Shown: positions 44,765-55,645 of the stretch, piece by piece
How the letters are laid out: each line of letters opens with the position of its first letter
How positions within the stretch are numbered: the stretch's first letter is position 1
Source: Linanthus parryae
Taxonomy: Eukaryota; Streptophyta; Magnoliopsida; Ericales; Polemoniaceae
Reading direction: 5' to 3'
DNA length: 64,000 nt
Assembly: GCA_023055425.1 (NCBI GenBank)
Contig: JALGPY010000004.1
Span: 64,565,718 to 64,629,717 of the forward strand
The notes under the pieces: generated by a model
Told to the model about the DNA's origin: nothing
The model's database searches: none
What the model saw: only the letters and a program-made list of their open reading frames with translations
Translations under genes and position numbers: made by a program

Positions 44765-45992
44765 GAACTATTCATACCGCTTTGCTCTGACCTCTCACCA
44801 AACTTAGAGAGAGAAACTTTTCCGGCCTATCCTTCCGATCAAAACCCACCCTCAAATTTTCCATTTTCACATGACTTCTCCGATGATCATTAAAGTTAGC
44901 CTCAAACGAAGGGTCAGAGAACTGTCTTGTCTGGATTCCTCTGTTTCGTCTTCACGACCATCGAAGCGTAGCCGCTCAGCCACCCCTCCAACAACTCCCT
45001 ATATCCTATTTACACATCCTCGTAGTTCTCGACTTCTTGTGGCGGATCGTGCTAAACTTAAAACACTTTCCGAAGCCTCTTGCGAAAAACCTCTTCGGTT
45101 TAAATCATTCTCACATGCTCGGAAAATCCTTGATCCAAGCAACCGGTCCCGAAGGTGGAATAGGGAGCTTTATCATTCATCTAAAACACAACAAGTGAAG
45201 GTAGCGTCTGTTTCTCCAAGTAAGGCGGAACAACCAGTAAAAACAGTGTCTCCTTCCCATCCCCGCCAGCCTCCCAGAGGCCAGATCATGTCAGGGAAGG
45301 TTCACCCCAATACAGACTCCCGAAAGCAAAAGCAACAATTATGGGAGACATTGAGGAAGGCAATGACTTTGCCGGCTCCAAGAACTTACTGGAAATTGCC
45401 GCAAAGATCGACAGGGCATTCATCTTCTGTGACAAAGCGGCCGCATCGCAATGGCAGTTCGTCGGCGACGGGAATTTCAGTAGTTTTTTCGGACCGCCTC
45501 TAGGTCCGTTGCACAACTTGCCGGAGTCCAAGCACAGCCTCTCTCGATGGCCACCGCCCAGCTGCTTCCGCACCGATCTCCCACCGCCACACCGCTCCAC
45601 GCGTCGCTCCATCCATAATCGCGACTTTGGAGTTCCAATCTTTGTCGGTCGTTCTACTCAAGTTGTTTGGTACTTAGTCAAAGTTTGGGGTCCCCATCTA
45701 GAGTTTACATCTTATCACGTTTACGACCCCATGTTTATTTGGGCTTGGGTCTGTTACTTAGTCAAAGTTTGGTTTTCTCTAGTTGGGTCTAATCTAGTTT
45801 GGATTTGTAGTGTCACGGTCTTGTATTTCTTTTCTTTTTTGTCTTGTTTACTTTAAGTAGTACAGTTAGGTCCTCACTTACACACTAAAGGTACTCCGCT
45901 GAGGCGATGAAGGCCTACAGATATTTTCACTGTTCATGAGATCCGGCTGTACTTTTGATTTAATAATAAATTTCTTACCTTGCACCTAAAAA
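44765..45992 (+). mobile_element. Short LINE-like retroposon with target duplication
   Basis: Flanks AACCAAGTCCTAC (44752-44764) and AACCAACTCCTAC (45993-46005) match at 12 of 13 bases, and the right end is A-rich after an AATAATAAA-like signal. Inside, a plus-strand frame from ATG 44871 (210 codons, Ser/Arg-rich, basic) overlaps a second frame from 45341. The start looks like a full 5' end but there is no RT, so this could be an internally deleted LINE or a retroposed mRNA. I do not recognise the protein. Confidence 0.55.
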
Positions 45993-46543
45993 AACCAACT
46001 CCTACAATTTGCTACAAAATTATATTGTATACATTTATAGAAGTATGCAATTCTTCAGAAATTATGGATAGATGGTCATCTGCAGTGGTTTCTAAACTTA
46101 TACATAGGGCCAACATCATACCCTTTGACTTCCTAAAAGTCTACTTTCTCTTCGTCGGATAAAGATGTCCAGTATATTATATAACCAACTAAACCAACCA
46201 ATTCCATTCGAAAGTACAATCACACTTCCACTCTTCAACAAGCAGAAAACAACAAATCAACTTGCTGCAACAAGAAACAAGGAATCAATTAGATGCTTCT
46301 CCTCCTAACCAAGTTGGTCGAATACGATATATTCAGTCAGTACAATAATATAAGGATTTCATGCCATAAAGGAAACAAATTATGTTCAGCACACCTGAGA
46401 TCTTGCTGGGTCAACTGTCTTAAGAAACTTTTCACAACACTTCAATCAATTCATGATTACAATTCTGTTAAACACACTAGACAAGACAAGATCATGCTCT
46501 TCAAACACTACACAAAACCTAGCAGAATAAGCTGTGAAAATGT

Positions 46544-49500
46544 TCACATCCCTCGAGCAGAACCCGAAGTCCCTTCCCCAATGCCCAACTCACTTGCACT
46601 TGCTCCAAACTCTCCAGTAAATTCCATCCCCTTTGCCTCATCATCTGCGACAAATTCCTCTAGAGTTTCATCAACACCAGTGCCCAACCCGCTGGTACTT
46701 GCTCCAAACGCTGCTGGAAACTCCATCCGGTTTGGCTCATCACCGTCATGGTTGCTTTGAGATTTCATGAATTCCTCAAGCTGGTTATTATAGAGGCAAT
46801 AAGTGTTGTCTTCCAACTGTTGTTGCTCAGTCTGATTTCTTTTTTCCTTGAAAAGCCTCTCAGCCAAGCTTCTATTCAGCTGATATCTTGATGCACCCAC
46901 ACAAGTCTGACTTAAAATACGGATTGCAAGGGTTTGCAACTCCGGGCATTCTTTTCCATACTTGGACCACCATTCGACTGCAAAAGATTTGGCAATGTAC
47001 AAATTTGTTGAGATTAGTGTCCCACTGTAAATTAGTTATTCATCACCAAGGGGTGATCAAAAAACAAAACAGAATTTAACAACGAGATTTCAACATGTAA
47101 AAACACAGTCAAGAATATTCAGTGTTTCTCACTAAAAGTTATTTTCTCAAAACTAGCATCGGTATGATATTTGTTTGTTCCCTACTTGATTTATGTTTTT
47201 ATAAATATGGATGACCGTGGATATCCAAGCCAAGATCGCGAGCACCTCAGCTGATACTACGGGATCCTGAAGTTAACCGTGTATGTCCGCTTGGAACCTT
47301 GGACCTCAGGCAGGAGCACACCCCTAAATATTACACCATGACCTTTCTATATACATTTGTAACTATAAAACTTACGCAAATTATGTATTGAACTGTCTAC
47401 TGTGTTTGACTACTTTTGCAAATAATCTCTTGAACTATATCTACTATGTTTGACTCTTCAGTATGCAGAAACAATTAGGACCAAGATGATAAAAACCTAC
47501 GATTAGAACCAATAAGAGAAACATGTGTGCATGTGTTTGTTATTTGTAAACATGAACTTCCAATGTCCTTCACATGTAGCCAGAAATGACACATGAAATC
47601 TCATTCCCCTTCACATGTAGCCAGAAAGTACACATGACTTCTCTTTGTTATTCTCTTAAGCCAGAAAGTACACATTAAACTCTAATCTGACAATAATATA
47701 AATGAATAACTTTAGTGTTAAGCCATCTAGTTTAGCTTTTAACTTTAGTAGTTCTGTTAAGCTATGACGCAAGGGATCTGAAGTATGGGGCAAGTATAAT
47801 TATTTGTCAGCAAATTGTATCACCTTCCCTTAAGGTTTGGCATAAATACAAATTCCACCCTCAAGTTTGACATATTACCAAAACCCTCTTACAGCTTAAC
47901 ACTGCTTACTCAAATGTTGTACTTAAACCCCATGTGTTATGCGAACAGGGTAACTTTCAGGTAGCAGCAATATAGAAAAAGATGCAAGAATGGCAATAAT
48001 TGACTTTTTGAGGCAGACTTTTAACAGCCAATCACTCTAACTTGTGGTTTTGAGGATAAAATGGCCATGTAAAAGGTCAAAAGAGGGATAATGGAAACAT
48101 CTAAGGCATAGGGCGTACAGTGCCACACCCCTCTAAGGCACTAACCGAGAGGATGTGGAGTTTTACAATTTTCCAGTTAAGTCATTACCACACCATTACA
48201 CTAGCCTAGGGATGTTTTTTGCATTCACCAAATTGCCACTCAAATATGCAAGTGTAGATGTTTCTAATTCTGGTCTTCATTAGTTCAGCACTGTCAAAAC
48301 TGACCCTGCTTGCCTTCTAGTAAAGTTTTTCAACATCAGAAATAATTTCTTTTCTATTTGAAAACACTGAAGCCATATTCAACAAAGTAAAAATTCAGAC
48401 AAACACCTCTTTTTAAATTTTACGTTGTACCTCCTCAATGTAAGCTCTACAATAGCACAAAATTTCAGAAGTCAGAAACATACAACCTCGACCCTGTTGG
48501 ATCAGCATTCTAGGATAACAAGGGAAAAGGTAGCTTCAAGAAAAAGAAGGGCCTACAACTAATAAACTAGACGGAAGCCATAAGTAGCGAATTTTCAATT
48601 AAAAAAACACCAAGAATAGAGAACTGAAGATATAAACAAAACTGGGGAGGATATAGAAGTCCATACCTGGAGAAATACTTGAAGACTCTTGCCTAGCAAC
48701 TTCTTGGCCGAAGTGACCATAACCTGTGGCGTATAGGTAAATCTGTTTAAAGACCAACCGTTCTGATTTCTTTTCCTCTACCATGTTACAAATGCAGGAA
48801 TTCAGATCGCTGTTAACCTCAGGGTCAGTGCAGAAATTCGCTAAATACCGGAATCTAGGATTTAAATAGAAAGCTGCTGAATGGAGAGGACTATGTAGAC
48901 AGTTGTTCCACATCTCATCAATTTCAACCCAGTACGGCATGTATTGGGCCTTCTCATTGTCAAATTCTTCTTTTATCTTTTCCTTTGTCCGATCCATAAT
49001 CTCATAAACATAACCCAGTTGTGGCTCAACACTATTGTGAATCAAATCCAAAGCCCTCACGAGAGGAATAGTGGCATTCAAAACCACATTTGCTCCAGCC
49101 CAAAATGAAGCATCACCAACCAATTTAGCAATCCGTCTTCTGTCAATCCTAGAAACCCAGACTGAAGAGTTCCACTGAGATGAAGACAAAAACTTCTCTA
49201 TTTTCTCCTTTTCAGACACAATATTATAGAGAGTGAGGAAAGGTATTGTTGACCTGATCTTGGCTGATCTAATCAGGTCACCAGAACATTCGAGGTTCCT
49301 TTTAAAAACTTCCATATGACTGTGAATGAGTTGTGTTAGGGTTTTGGCGTTGTTCAAAATACATCCGTTGGACTCCATAGTCCCAATTTTCTTTATCATG
49401 AATTCTAGACAGTGAGATGCACAGACTGTCCAAAAGATTGTTGGGTGGTTCTTCATAAATTGTTTCCCCACAACACTCATGCACGGTGACAAATCATATG

Positions 49501-50131
49501 AAATAATCTGGACAACATTGTTTTCCCCAACCTCCTCAATAATCTCCTCAAAAAACATCAGTAGAGCATCAGCATCTCCAATTGCAGCAGATAGATCTAG
49601 TGATTTCACATAAATTGCTCCGCGGGGGCATTCCACTAAAACATTAAGCAGATACCGGCCCTCCTTGTTCCTCCATCCGTCTACCAAAACACTACAACCT
49701 GTGACTTTCCATGAAGCTCGAATATCCTTTACTCGAAGTTTTACCCGTTCGAGCTCACTCTGGAGAAGAGAACCTCTCAAATCGTGCACAACAGGGACAC
49801 TTATATTAATCTCCTCCAAACCAACAAGACCATCCACCACCATGTCCTCTCGCAAAGATTTAACCGTTCTGCGCTTAACCACCCTCTGGCTAGCAGGTTC
49901 AATCGTCTCAAAGAGTCCATCTACCTTATGTTTCTTTCCCAATAACTCATTGTTGAAGAACTCCTTCACATCGGGTTCAACGTTTGGACAGTGAGTTACA
50001 TCTACCCCTACGCCTCCGAGGTGTGCTTTCAGACGGCTGAAGTTGCTGACATTCTTCCCACAATAGTTGCACACTGCCCTTTTGTTATTATTAGAATCAG
50101 GGACTCCGTAATCTCTTATATTCATCTTCAA
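46544..50131 (-). CDS. BED zinc finger / DUF659 / hAT-dimerisation protein (two exons)
   Basis: Exon 1 is 50131-48667 and exon 2 is 46977-46544, with a GT-AG intron of 1689 bp; the join keeps the frame and gives 632 codons plus stop. Residues 21-48 form a BED-type finger (C21, C24, H37, C48). A DUF659-like part follows (VLVDGWRNKEGRYLLNVL ... CASHCLEFMIKKIG). Exon 2 starts inside the hAT dimerisation domain (EWWSKYGKECPELQTLAIRI). Such proteins derive from hAT transposases and bind DNA as dimers in the nucleus. I saw no TIRs or 8 bp duplication around it, so it may be a domesticated gene. The C-terminus has two imperfect repeats (MEFPAAFGAS, MEFTGEFGAS). Expression and completeness of the 5' end are not shown. 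Confidence 0.8.
46978..48666 (-). other. Intron of the hAT-like gene
   Basis: The donor reads CCAG/GTATGG and the acceptor TTTTGCAG/TCGAA on the minus strand. The intron contains a SINE-like insert (about 47214-47325) and three short repeats of a segment with TAGCCAGAAAGTACACAT (47570-47680). A second AG further upstream (after TTTACAG) would put a stop in frame. Confidence 0.7.
47214..47325 (-). mobile_element. SINE-like fragment
   Basis: On the minus strand the text GTGTGCTCCTGCCTGAGGTC is followed by AAGGTTCCAAGC, which resembles a pol III box B. Then come GGTTAACTTCAGGATCCCGT and GAGGTGCTCGCG. This arrangement matches a SINE type I know from several dicots (Au-like). The left part with box A and a tail are not seen, so it is incomplete. 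Confidence 0.45.
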
Positions 50132-50690
50132 TTCAACTGGATAAAAGCAGTACCAGCAACAAAAACTGCAAAATATAATTTGATACCAGGTTAGTCAAGA
50201 ACCCACAAATAAACCCCAACGTTGGTTTTCAAGACATATATCAGAACTAATCATGTCTAGCTCTTATTTTCAATGTAACTCGTTATAATTATTAGAAACA
50301 AAAAAAAATTATTTCTTGGTGTTCTGGTAGAAGCTAGCTCCAAGACTATGCTCTCACCTCTCTCTAACACTACATCTACACCGGACCTTCATGCTACACA
50401 AACAAATCAATAGGAAAATTTTCACCATACTGGACCACCTTCGCCTACGGATACGCAAAATAATCTCCATGAAGACCAGAAGACAAACTCGGACGATAGA
50501 GATAAACATGGGAATCCAGCAAAAGTTTCAAGGAGGCGCTTCAACAACAGCAAGCAGCTGATCTTGACCTTCTCCAAGATACAAACATGGAAGATATAAT
50601 GCAAAATCCCAATCAGGGAAGTTTATCTCTTTCTGACACATGTTTGCACTATACTTGATGAATTAGTGTGCAGTTTAATGATGTTTACTC
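50132..50690. other. Upstream region of the hAT-like gene
   Basis: No clear TATA box or gene is seen. From about 50400 the plus strand begins to look like degraded LINE ORF1 linker sequence. Confidence 0.3.
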
Positions 50691-51140
50691 TACTAAACTT
50701 TAGCAAAAATGGACGCTCTTACTGATAGTCAAGGTCATGGGCCATGATAGAGTTTTCTTCAATTTATTTAAGAGATTGAAAAGGAATATGGAAAACCAAA
50801 AAAAATTTACTTTGATTGGTTTGGATTATTGCTTCTATTATCAGAAATGGGAACCTAACTTTCGGGCTGCATCGCTAAGATTTCTTTGATGCCTATCTGG
50901 ATTAGGCTAGAAAGTTTATCCATTGAGTATTTTGATGATATAGTTCTCCAAGAAATGTGTAAAATTCTAGGACCTGTTCTTAAAATTGATAATGCTACCG
51001 GGGAAGCTACTAGAGGACAGTATGCTAGACTGTGTGTTCAAATTGATCTCTCCAAACTTCTTCAAATCACATTTCTATTTCCAATTTTAAACAGTCAATT
51101 ATCTATGAAAATCTTACTTCTTTTGGTTATAACTGTGGTA
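50690..51140 (+). pseudogene. LINE ORF1 remnant (DUF4283/zinc knuckle type)
   Basis: Plus-strand frames show YQKWEPNFRA, then MPIWIRLESLSIEYFD, EMCKILGPVLKIDNAT and RGQYARLCVQIDLSKLL. This is the well-known order in plant L1 ORF1 and related gag-like proteins, followed by a decayed first cysteine of the zinc knuckle (FGYNCG). It breaks off at a Helitron end. Confidence 0.75.
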
Positions 51141-52780
51141 CTAGCAAACCGTCCGCGCATTGTTATAGGGTCAATTACGTATTAGCCACCTCCAGTATAG
51201 GGTAATGATCCATGTACCACTCCCAGTTTCAAAACCCTCTTATTACCACTTCCAGTTTATAATTTCTAACAATTCAGAACTGGGATAATTTCCGTCCAGA
51301 ATTTTCCGTTAGTTAACGGTTTTTAAGGGTTAAAGTGGTTAAATAAAAAATATATAAACTAAATGAAGAACACCGCCGTCACTACCTCATAAACCCAGAA
51401 ACCGGCCAAAATCCCGGCGACAATCACCACCATTACATCTCCAACTTCGTCTTCACCTAAACCACCAGTATAACTACCTTCCTCTCGATCTGCATCATAA
51501 CTCCAACTCTCTTTTCGAATGGAGGTTGTGGTTTATTCAATTGGTTGCGAGTTTCGTCAATCGAAGTCCAAGTGGGTTGTACCAGACTGAGAAACGGACA
51601 GAGATATTGGGGGAGTTTGTGATGGATCTGGGTTCGGCTTTTGAAGACGAGGTTGCTTGGTTCTCTGTGGCGGCTAGAGGAACGGCAGTGATGACATGAA
51701 CGGCGGTGAGGAGGCTAGGGTTCTACTTCTAGTCACAGGTTGAGAAAGTGATCAAGGGAGAGAGAAAGAAGATGCAGAGATCAAGGGAGGAAAGGCAGTG
51801 AGGAAATGAAGGAGGGGGATGGAGTTTTGTTCTGCGGATTGATTTTCATCTTCTTCCACGTCTTCTCTGCTTCTTCTTCCTATTCTGCGCTTCTTCTTCC
51901 CATTATCTGCTTATTCTTTTTTCCTTTTTTTTCTTTTTCTTTTCTTTAGTTTATTTTAGTTAGTTTTCTTTGTTTGTTTTTTGTTTTATCCTTTTCCAAA
52001 TTTTTTAAAGTATTTTACTTGTCCTTATTTTCTGGTAGTGCATTTTATTCCATTCAGCATTTTTCTTTCGTTTTTAGTGTTTTTTAATTTGTTTTCTAAT
52101 ATTTGAAACTATTATGGACAAAATTACCCCCGACGAGGTTAATTTTTTGATGGACATTTTTTGCCCAGTTGCAGATTGCAAGCAATGAACAACTGGAGGT
52201 GGTACTATGTAAGTTTTGCAAATGGGGGTGGTACACGGATTATTTACCTATACTGGAGACTGGAGGTGGCTAATAAGTAATTGACCCATTATTATATAAA
52301 TAGCAAAATCTTCTTGAATACATTATCTAAAAATAATTGTAAATGCACTAAGTTGTGAGGTTTACTAACAATTGTCTCTAGATCTCTGCTTCTACATTTT
52401 CATACTCACCTATATTGCTTTGAGGACAGGGTCACATTGAATATGATTTAATCAAATAATTATGTATGTAAATTCGCGAACCATTTACTTCTGAAAATCT
52501 TCCTTCTTTTGGTTATGATTGTGGTACTAGCAAACCGTCTGCGCATTGCACGGAACAAATATGGTGTTTATGATTATTATATAAATAGCAAAATCTTCTT
52601 GAATACATTATCCAAAAATAGTTGCAAATGCACTAAGTCGTGAGATTTACTAACAATTGTCTCTTTATCTCGCCTTCTATATTTTCATACTCACCTATAT
52701 GGCTTTGAGGACAGGGTGACATTGAGTGAGATTTAATCAAACATTTATGTATGTAAATTTGTGAAGCATTTACTTCATGA
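51141..52780 (-). mobile_element. Two adjacent Helitron 3'-end copies, first split by a MULE
   Basis: CTAG ends followed by hairpins (minus strand order reversed) lie at 51141-51162 and 52527-52553. Downstream text is repeated: 52297-52520 and 52570-52780 share ATAAATAGCAAAATCTTCTTGAATACATTA-type sequence (first 20 bases ATAAATAGCAAAATCTTCTT). The first copy is interrupted by the TIR element at 51168-52287. Both ends are preceded by similar ORF1-like text ending TTTTGGTTAT. Confidence 0.6.
51168..52287. mobile_element. MULE-like non-autonomous TIR element (possible Pack-MULE)
   Basis: The left end GGGTCAATTACGTATTAGCC and the reverse complement of the right end, GGGTCAATTACTTATTAGCC, match at 19 of 20 bases, and similarity runs on for about 60 bp. 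The flanking 9-mers ATTGTTATA and ATTATTATA differ at one base, as expected for a Mutator-type 9 bp duplication. The GC-richer centre (51380-51830) reads like gene sequence, for example ILGEFVMDLGSAFEDE in plus frame. No transposase is present. Confidence 0.65.
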
Positions 52781-53290
52781 TGGACCTGTATTCGATGCCA
52801 AACAAAGTACGTAAGTTTCTAGAAAAATGAAGTATGTAACCAAATGTGGTGCGAAATGATTGTTACAAATGGATATCTTTAAATATTTCCAAGGCAGTCT
52901 TCTAATTTTCTCGCCTTCACTTATTTTGGTTTGCATTTGAACAGATATTTTATTCACTTCTTTAGCTCAACTAGTTTTGTGCATGTGCGTTGCACGTGGA
53001 GTCTAAACATGTATGAAACAGTTAATCCGTATAAAATATATCATATAAATGAATGAATTATTGATTACTGAAACAGAGTGCTCTTTATGAGCTTTTACAG
53101 TAAAATAAGATAACAACTCTACAAAAGTTCGAGAGAAAGTCATACAAGTAGAACCAAATTGAGTGTAAGAATGTAAAAAGTACTTCAGCCTAAGATAAAA
53201 GAACAAACAAATGAAGTGGAACTACAAACATGATTTCTAAGTAACCGAATAGGAATGACTGGTTGTGATATTGGTTTCTAAGAGTGAAAT

Positions 53291-54857
53291 TGTAACACCC
53301 AGGAAATAGGGGTTAAAGTGTAATAACTTCAAAAAAATTGGGAAAAAGTTTAAATTAATTTCTCTGACTGAGCAAAGGCTGAGTAATGATTTTAGGTAGG
53401 AAAAGGGTGTTGGTGTAATATACCAGAAGTGGAGGGGGTAAAAATTAAATTTTGAGAAAGTTGGGGGCCTCGGTGTCCTTTCCTCAAGTCAGTTGTGTCT
53501 GGGCAAATTGGGAATATCAGGATAAGTGGGAATTGGAAAATAATTATGAAATTAGGGGGTCATACCCAAAAGTTTCTCCTACTAACACTAACGCTCCCCC
53601 CCCCCCAACCCCCCACCCCCCCCCCCCCCCACACACACACACACACATTATGACGTCATTGTTTTCACAAGCTAAAATTGTGATCTCCAATCCATGAGGT
53701 GTCAATACCTCCTCATCTCACTGCTGATTCACCCCAGCAGAACCCTCCTATTTAAACCACCAAATTCCCCCCTTATTCTTCATCACCATCCAAAAACACC
53801 ACCATCACCACCACAGCAACTCCACCATCACTCCTCCTATTGCAAAGCTGCAGCTACTGGAGCTGTGTGCTGAACAGTTGAACAATATCCCTCTGCCAAT
53901 TTGACGAGGCATCGAGTAATGAAGTCGAAAATTTGAGTAAGTTGCTATTTACCCTAGCTACTGTTTGATCGATTTTCTTCAACCAAATCGAATTTCAGTT
54001 CAGTTAAATCACTCAAGGATGCTCCTGACATCCAGACGAACCCGTAGGACTCAAAGGTGGCCTCTAATTCGCTGGTTCTATCGACTGTCACCGGGGAATC
54101 TGGGCTTCAACTTGCAGGATAACACCATTGATACCGGAGACTTCTGTAAACCTCTTATTTTTCTGTCATTTTCAAATCTAATTGCATCTTTAAGCTCCTT
54201 AGATGATGTAGCAGGCATTTAGACCCTGCAGACTTGCTCAGAAACAGGTTTAAGTCCGGTTTGATTGCTGGGATTCGCATTTTTCCGACGGGTTTTTGTG
54301 GTCTTCTAGCTGCTGTAACTCCGTCGTAGAGTGTTGGTTTTAGGAAATTTTTTATGCTGTGCAATCTCTATGCTTCTCTAATTCTCACGTAGATTGAAAC
54401 CTCTAAATCGAGCTCTAAACACCGCAAAATCCCTCTTGAACATTGCTGCAAAACGTGAAACTTCTGGCATGTAGCACTTAGTGAGTTTTTGGTCAACTTC
54501 AAACTTCTGTAACTTGATAGATCTTGATGAAATGCTCTGCAATTAAACCTAGTTTTCCCTGTTGATAGTACTACAACTTTCATGTTAATCAGTTGAGCTG
54601 AATCAATCTTTACTTGTCCTGAATTTTCCTCAAAGAAGCTGTGTTGAACACATGTGCTGAGTTTCCTCAAAATCTTTCTAAGTGCCAGATTGTTCTTCTC
54701 CAGAGCCTGTTTTCATTAGAGCATAACCTGCTCAAAAATTATCGGATTTTGATTCTTTTTAATCTCAGATACTCTTTGAAGCATTGACTACAGATTCGTG
54801 CCAAATTAGGAACTTAAATCCATCTCTAACCCTATTATAATTAGCCTCAAAGCTAAG
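53291..54857 (+). repeat. Ty3/gypsy-type LTR fragment
   Basis: It begins TGTAACACCC, a very common start of plant Ty3 LTRs. A TATTTAAACC promoter-like box lies near 53749, followed by a CA-rich leader. A C/CA microsatellite is at 53598-53646. The expected LTR end and primer site were not found, so it is truncated where the next inverted-repeat element begins. Confidence 0.45.
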
Positions 54858-55645
54858 AAGCACGGAGACGGATACGGGAGTCGGATACGATACGGGATCG
54901 GACACGGAATACGTCATTTTCTAAAAAATTGAGGATACGACACGGCAAGGATACGTCTATTATATATATATGTATATATATTATACATACACCCTACTTA
55001 TTGAATTACAATAAAGACATTGCTTTCATTTTCATCAATATTTATCAAAGTCATAGCCGCACTATAATCTCTTACGTACAAGATAAGACGAAACAATTCT
55101 CATTTGACAAAAGGCTGAACTTAAAAGTTCAGAATGCCTCTCAACTGGTAAGGAGATGGGGCGAGAGATACCCCAGTTCACAAGAAGGGCGGAGAAAGGA
55201 GAGGGGGAGAGAGACACCCCAGTACAGAAGGAGGGGATAGAAAGATAGAGAGAACTTGTTCGTAGTTGCTGCTGTGTCCCTTCGGTTGCAGAGAGTTTGC
55301 TGTGTTCTTTCGATTCGAGAGAGTTTGACAGAATTAAATATGTGAATTTTGTTGTTGAAAAGGAATCCACATCCTTTCTATACCACATCAACTAATTAGC
55401 TGCATATTAGACATTAATTTTTAAAGTTATTTCATCTAACCCTTCAGAGTTTTAAACTTTTACAAAAGACACCCACATAAATTTTTAAAAAATTATAATA
55501 CAGCCGTATCCCATCCGTGTTCCAGCCGTATCCCATCCGTGCCCAGCCATTGTAAAAAGACCGGAGTACCCGGTACGCCAGGTGGCGTGTCCGACACGTA
55601 TTTAGCCGTATCCGATCCGTATCGCCATATCCGATCCGTATCCAC
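54858..55645. mobile_element. Inverted-repeat element with CGGATACGG arrays at both ends
   Basis: The left end (54858-54960) is dense in GGATACGG and ACACGG. The right end (about 55500-55645) is dense in the complement CCGTATCC. The left terminus GAAGCACGG has no clear partner on the right, so the end there is eroded. No transposase is present. This type of MITE-like element is common in dicots. Confidence 0.5.

Noticed and set aside
45286..45612. Minus-strand ORF opposite the short retroposon
   Set aside because: It is a shadow of the plus-strand frames, with no start context and no homology.
47240..47320. 5S rRNA-like text in the hAT intron
   Set aside because: Only scattered words match 5S rRNA; the order fits a SINE better.
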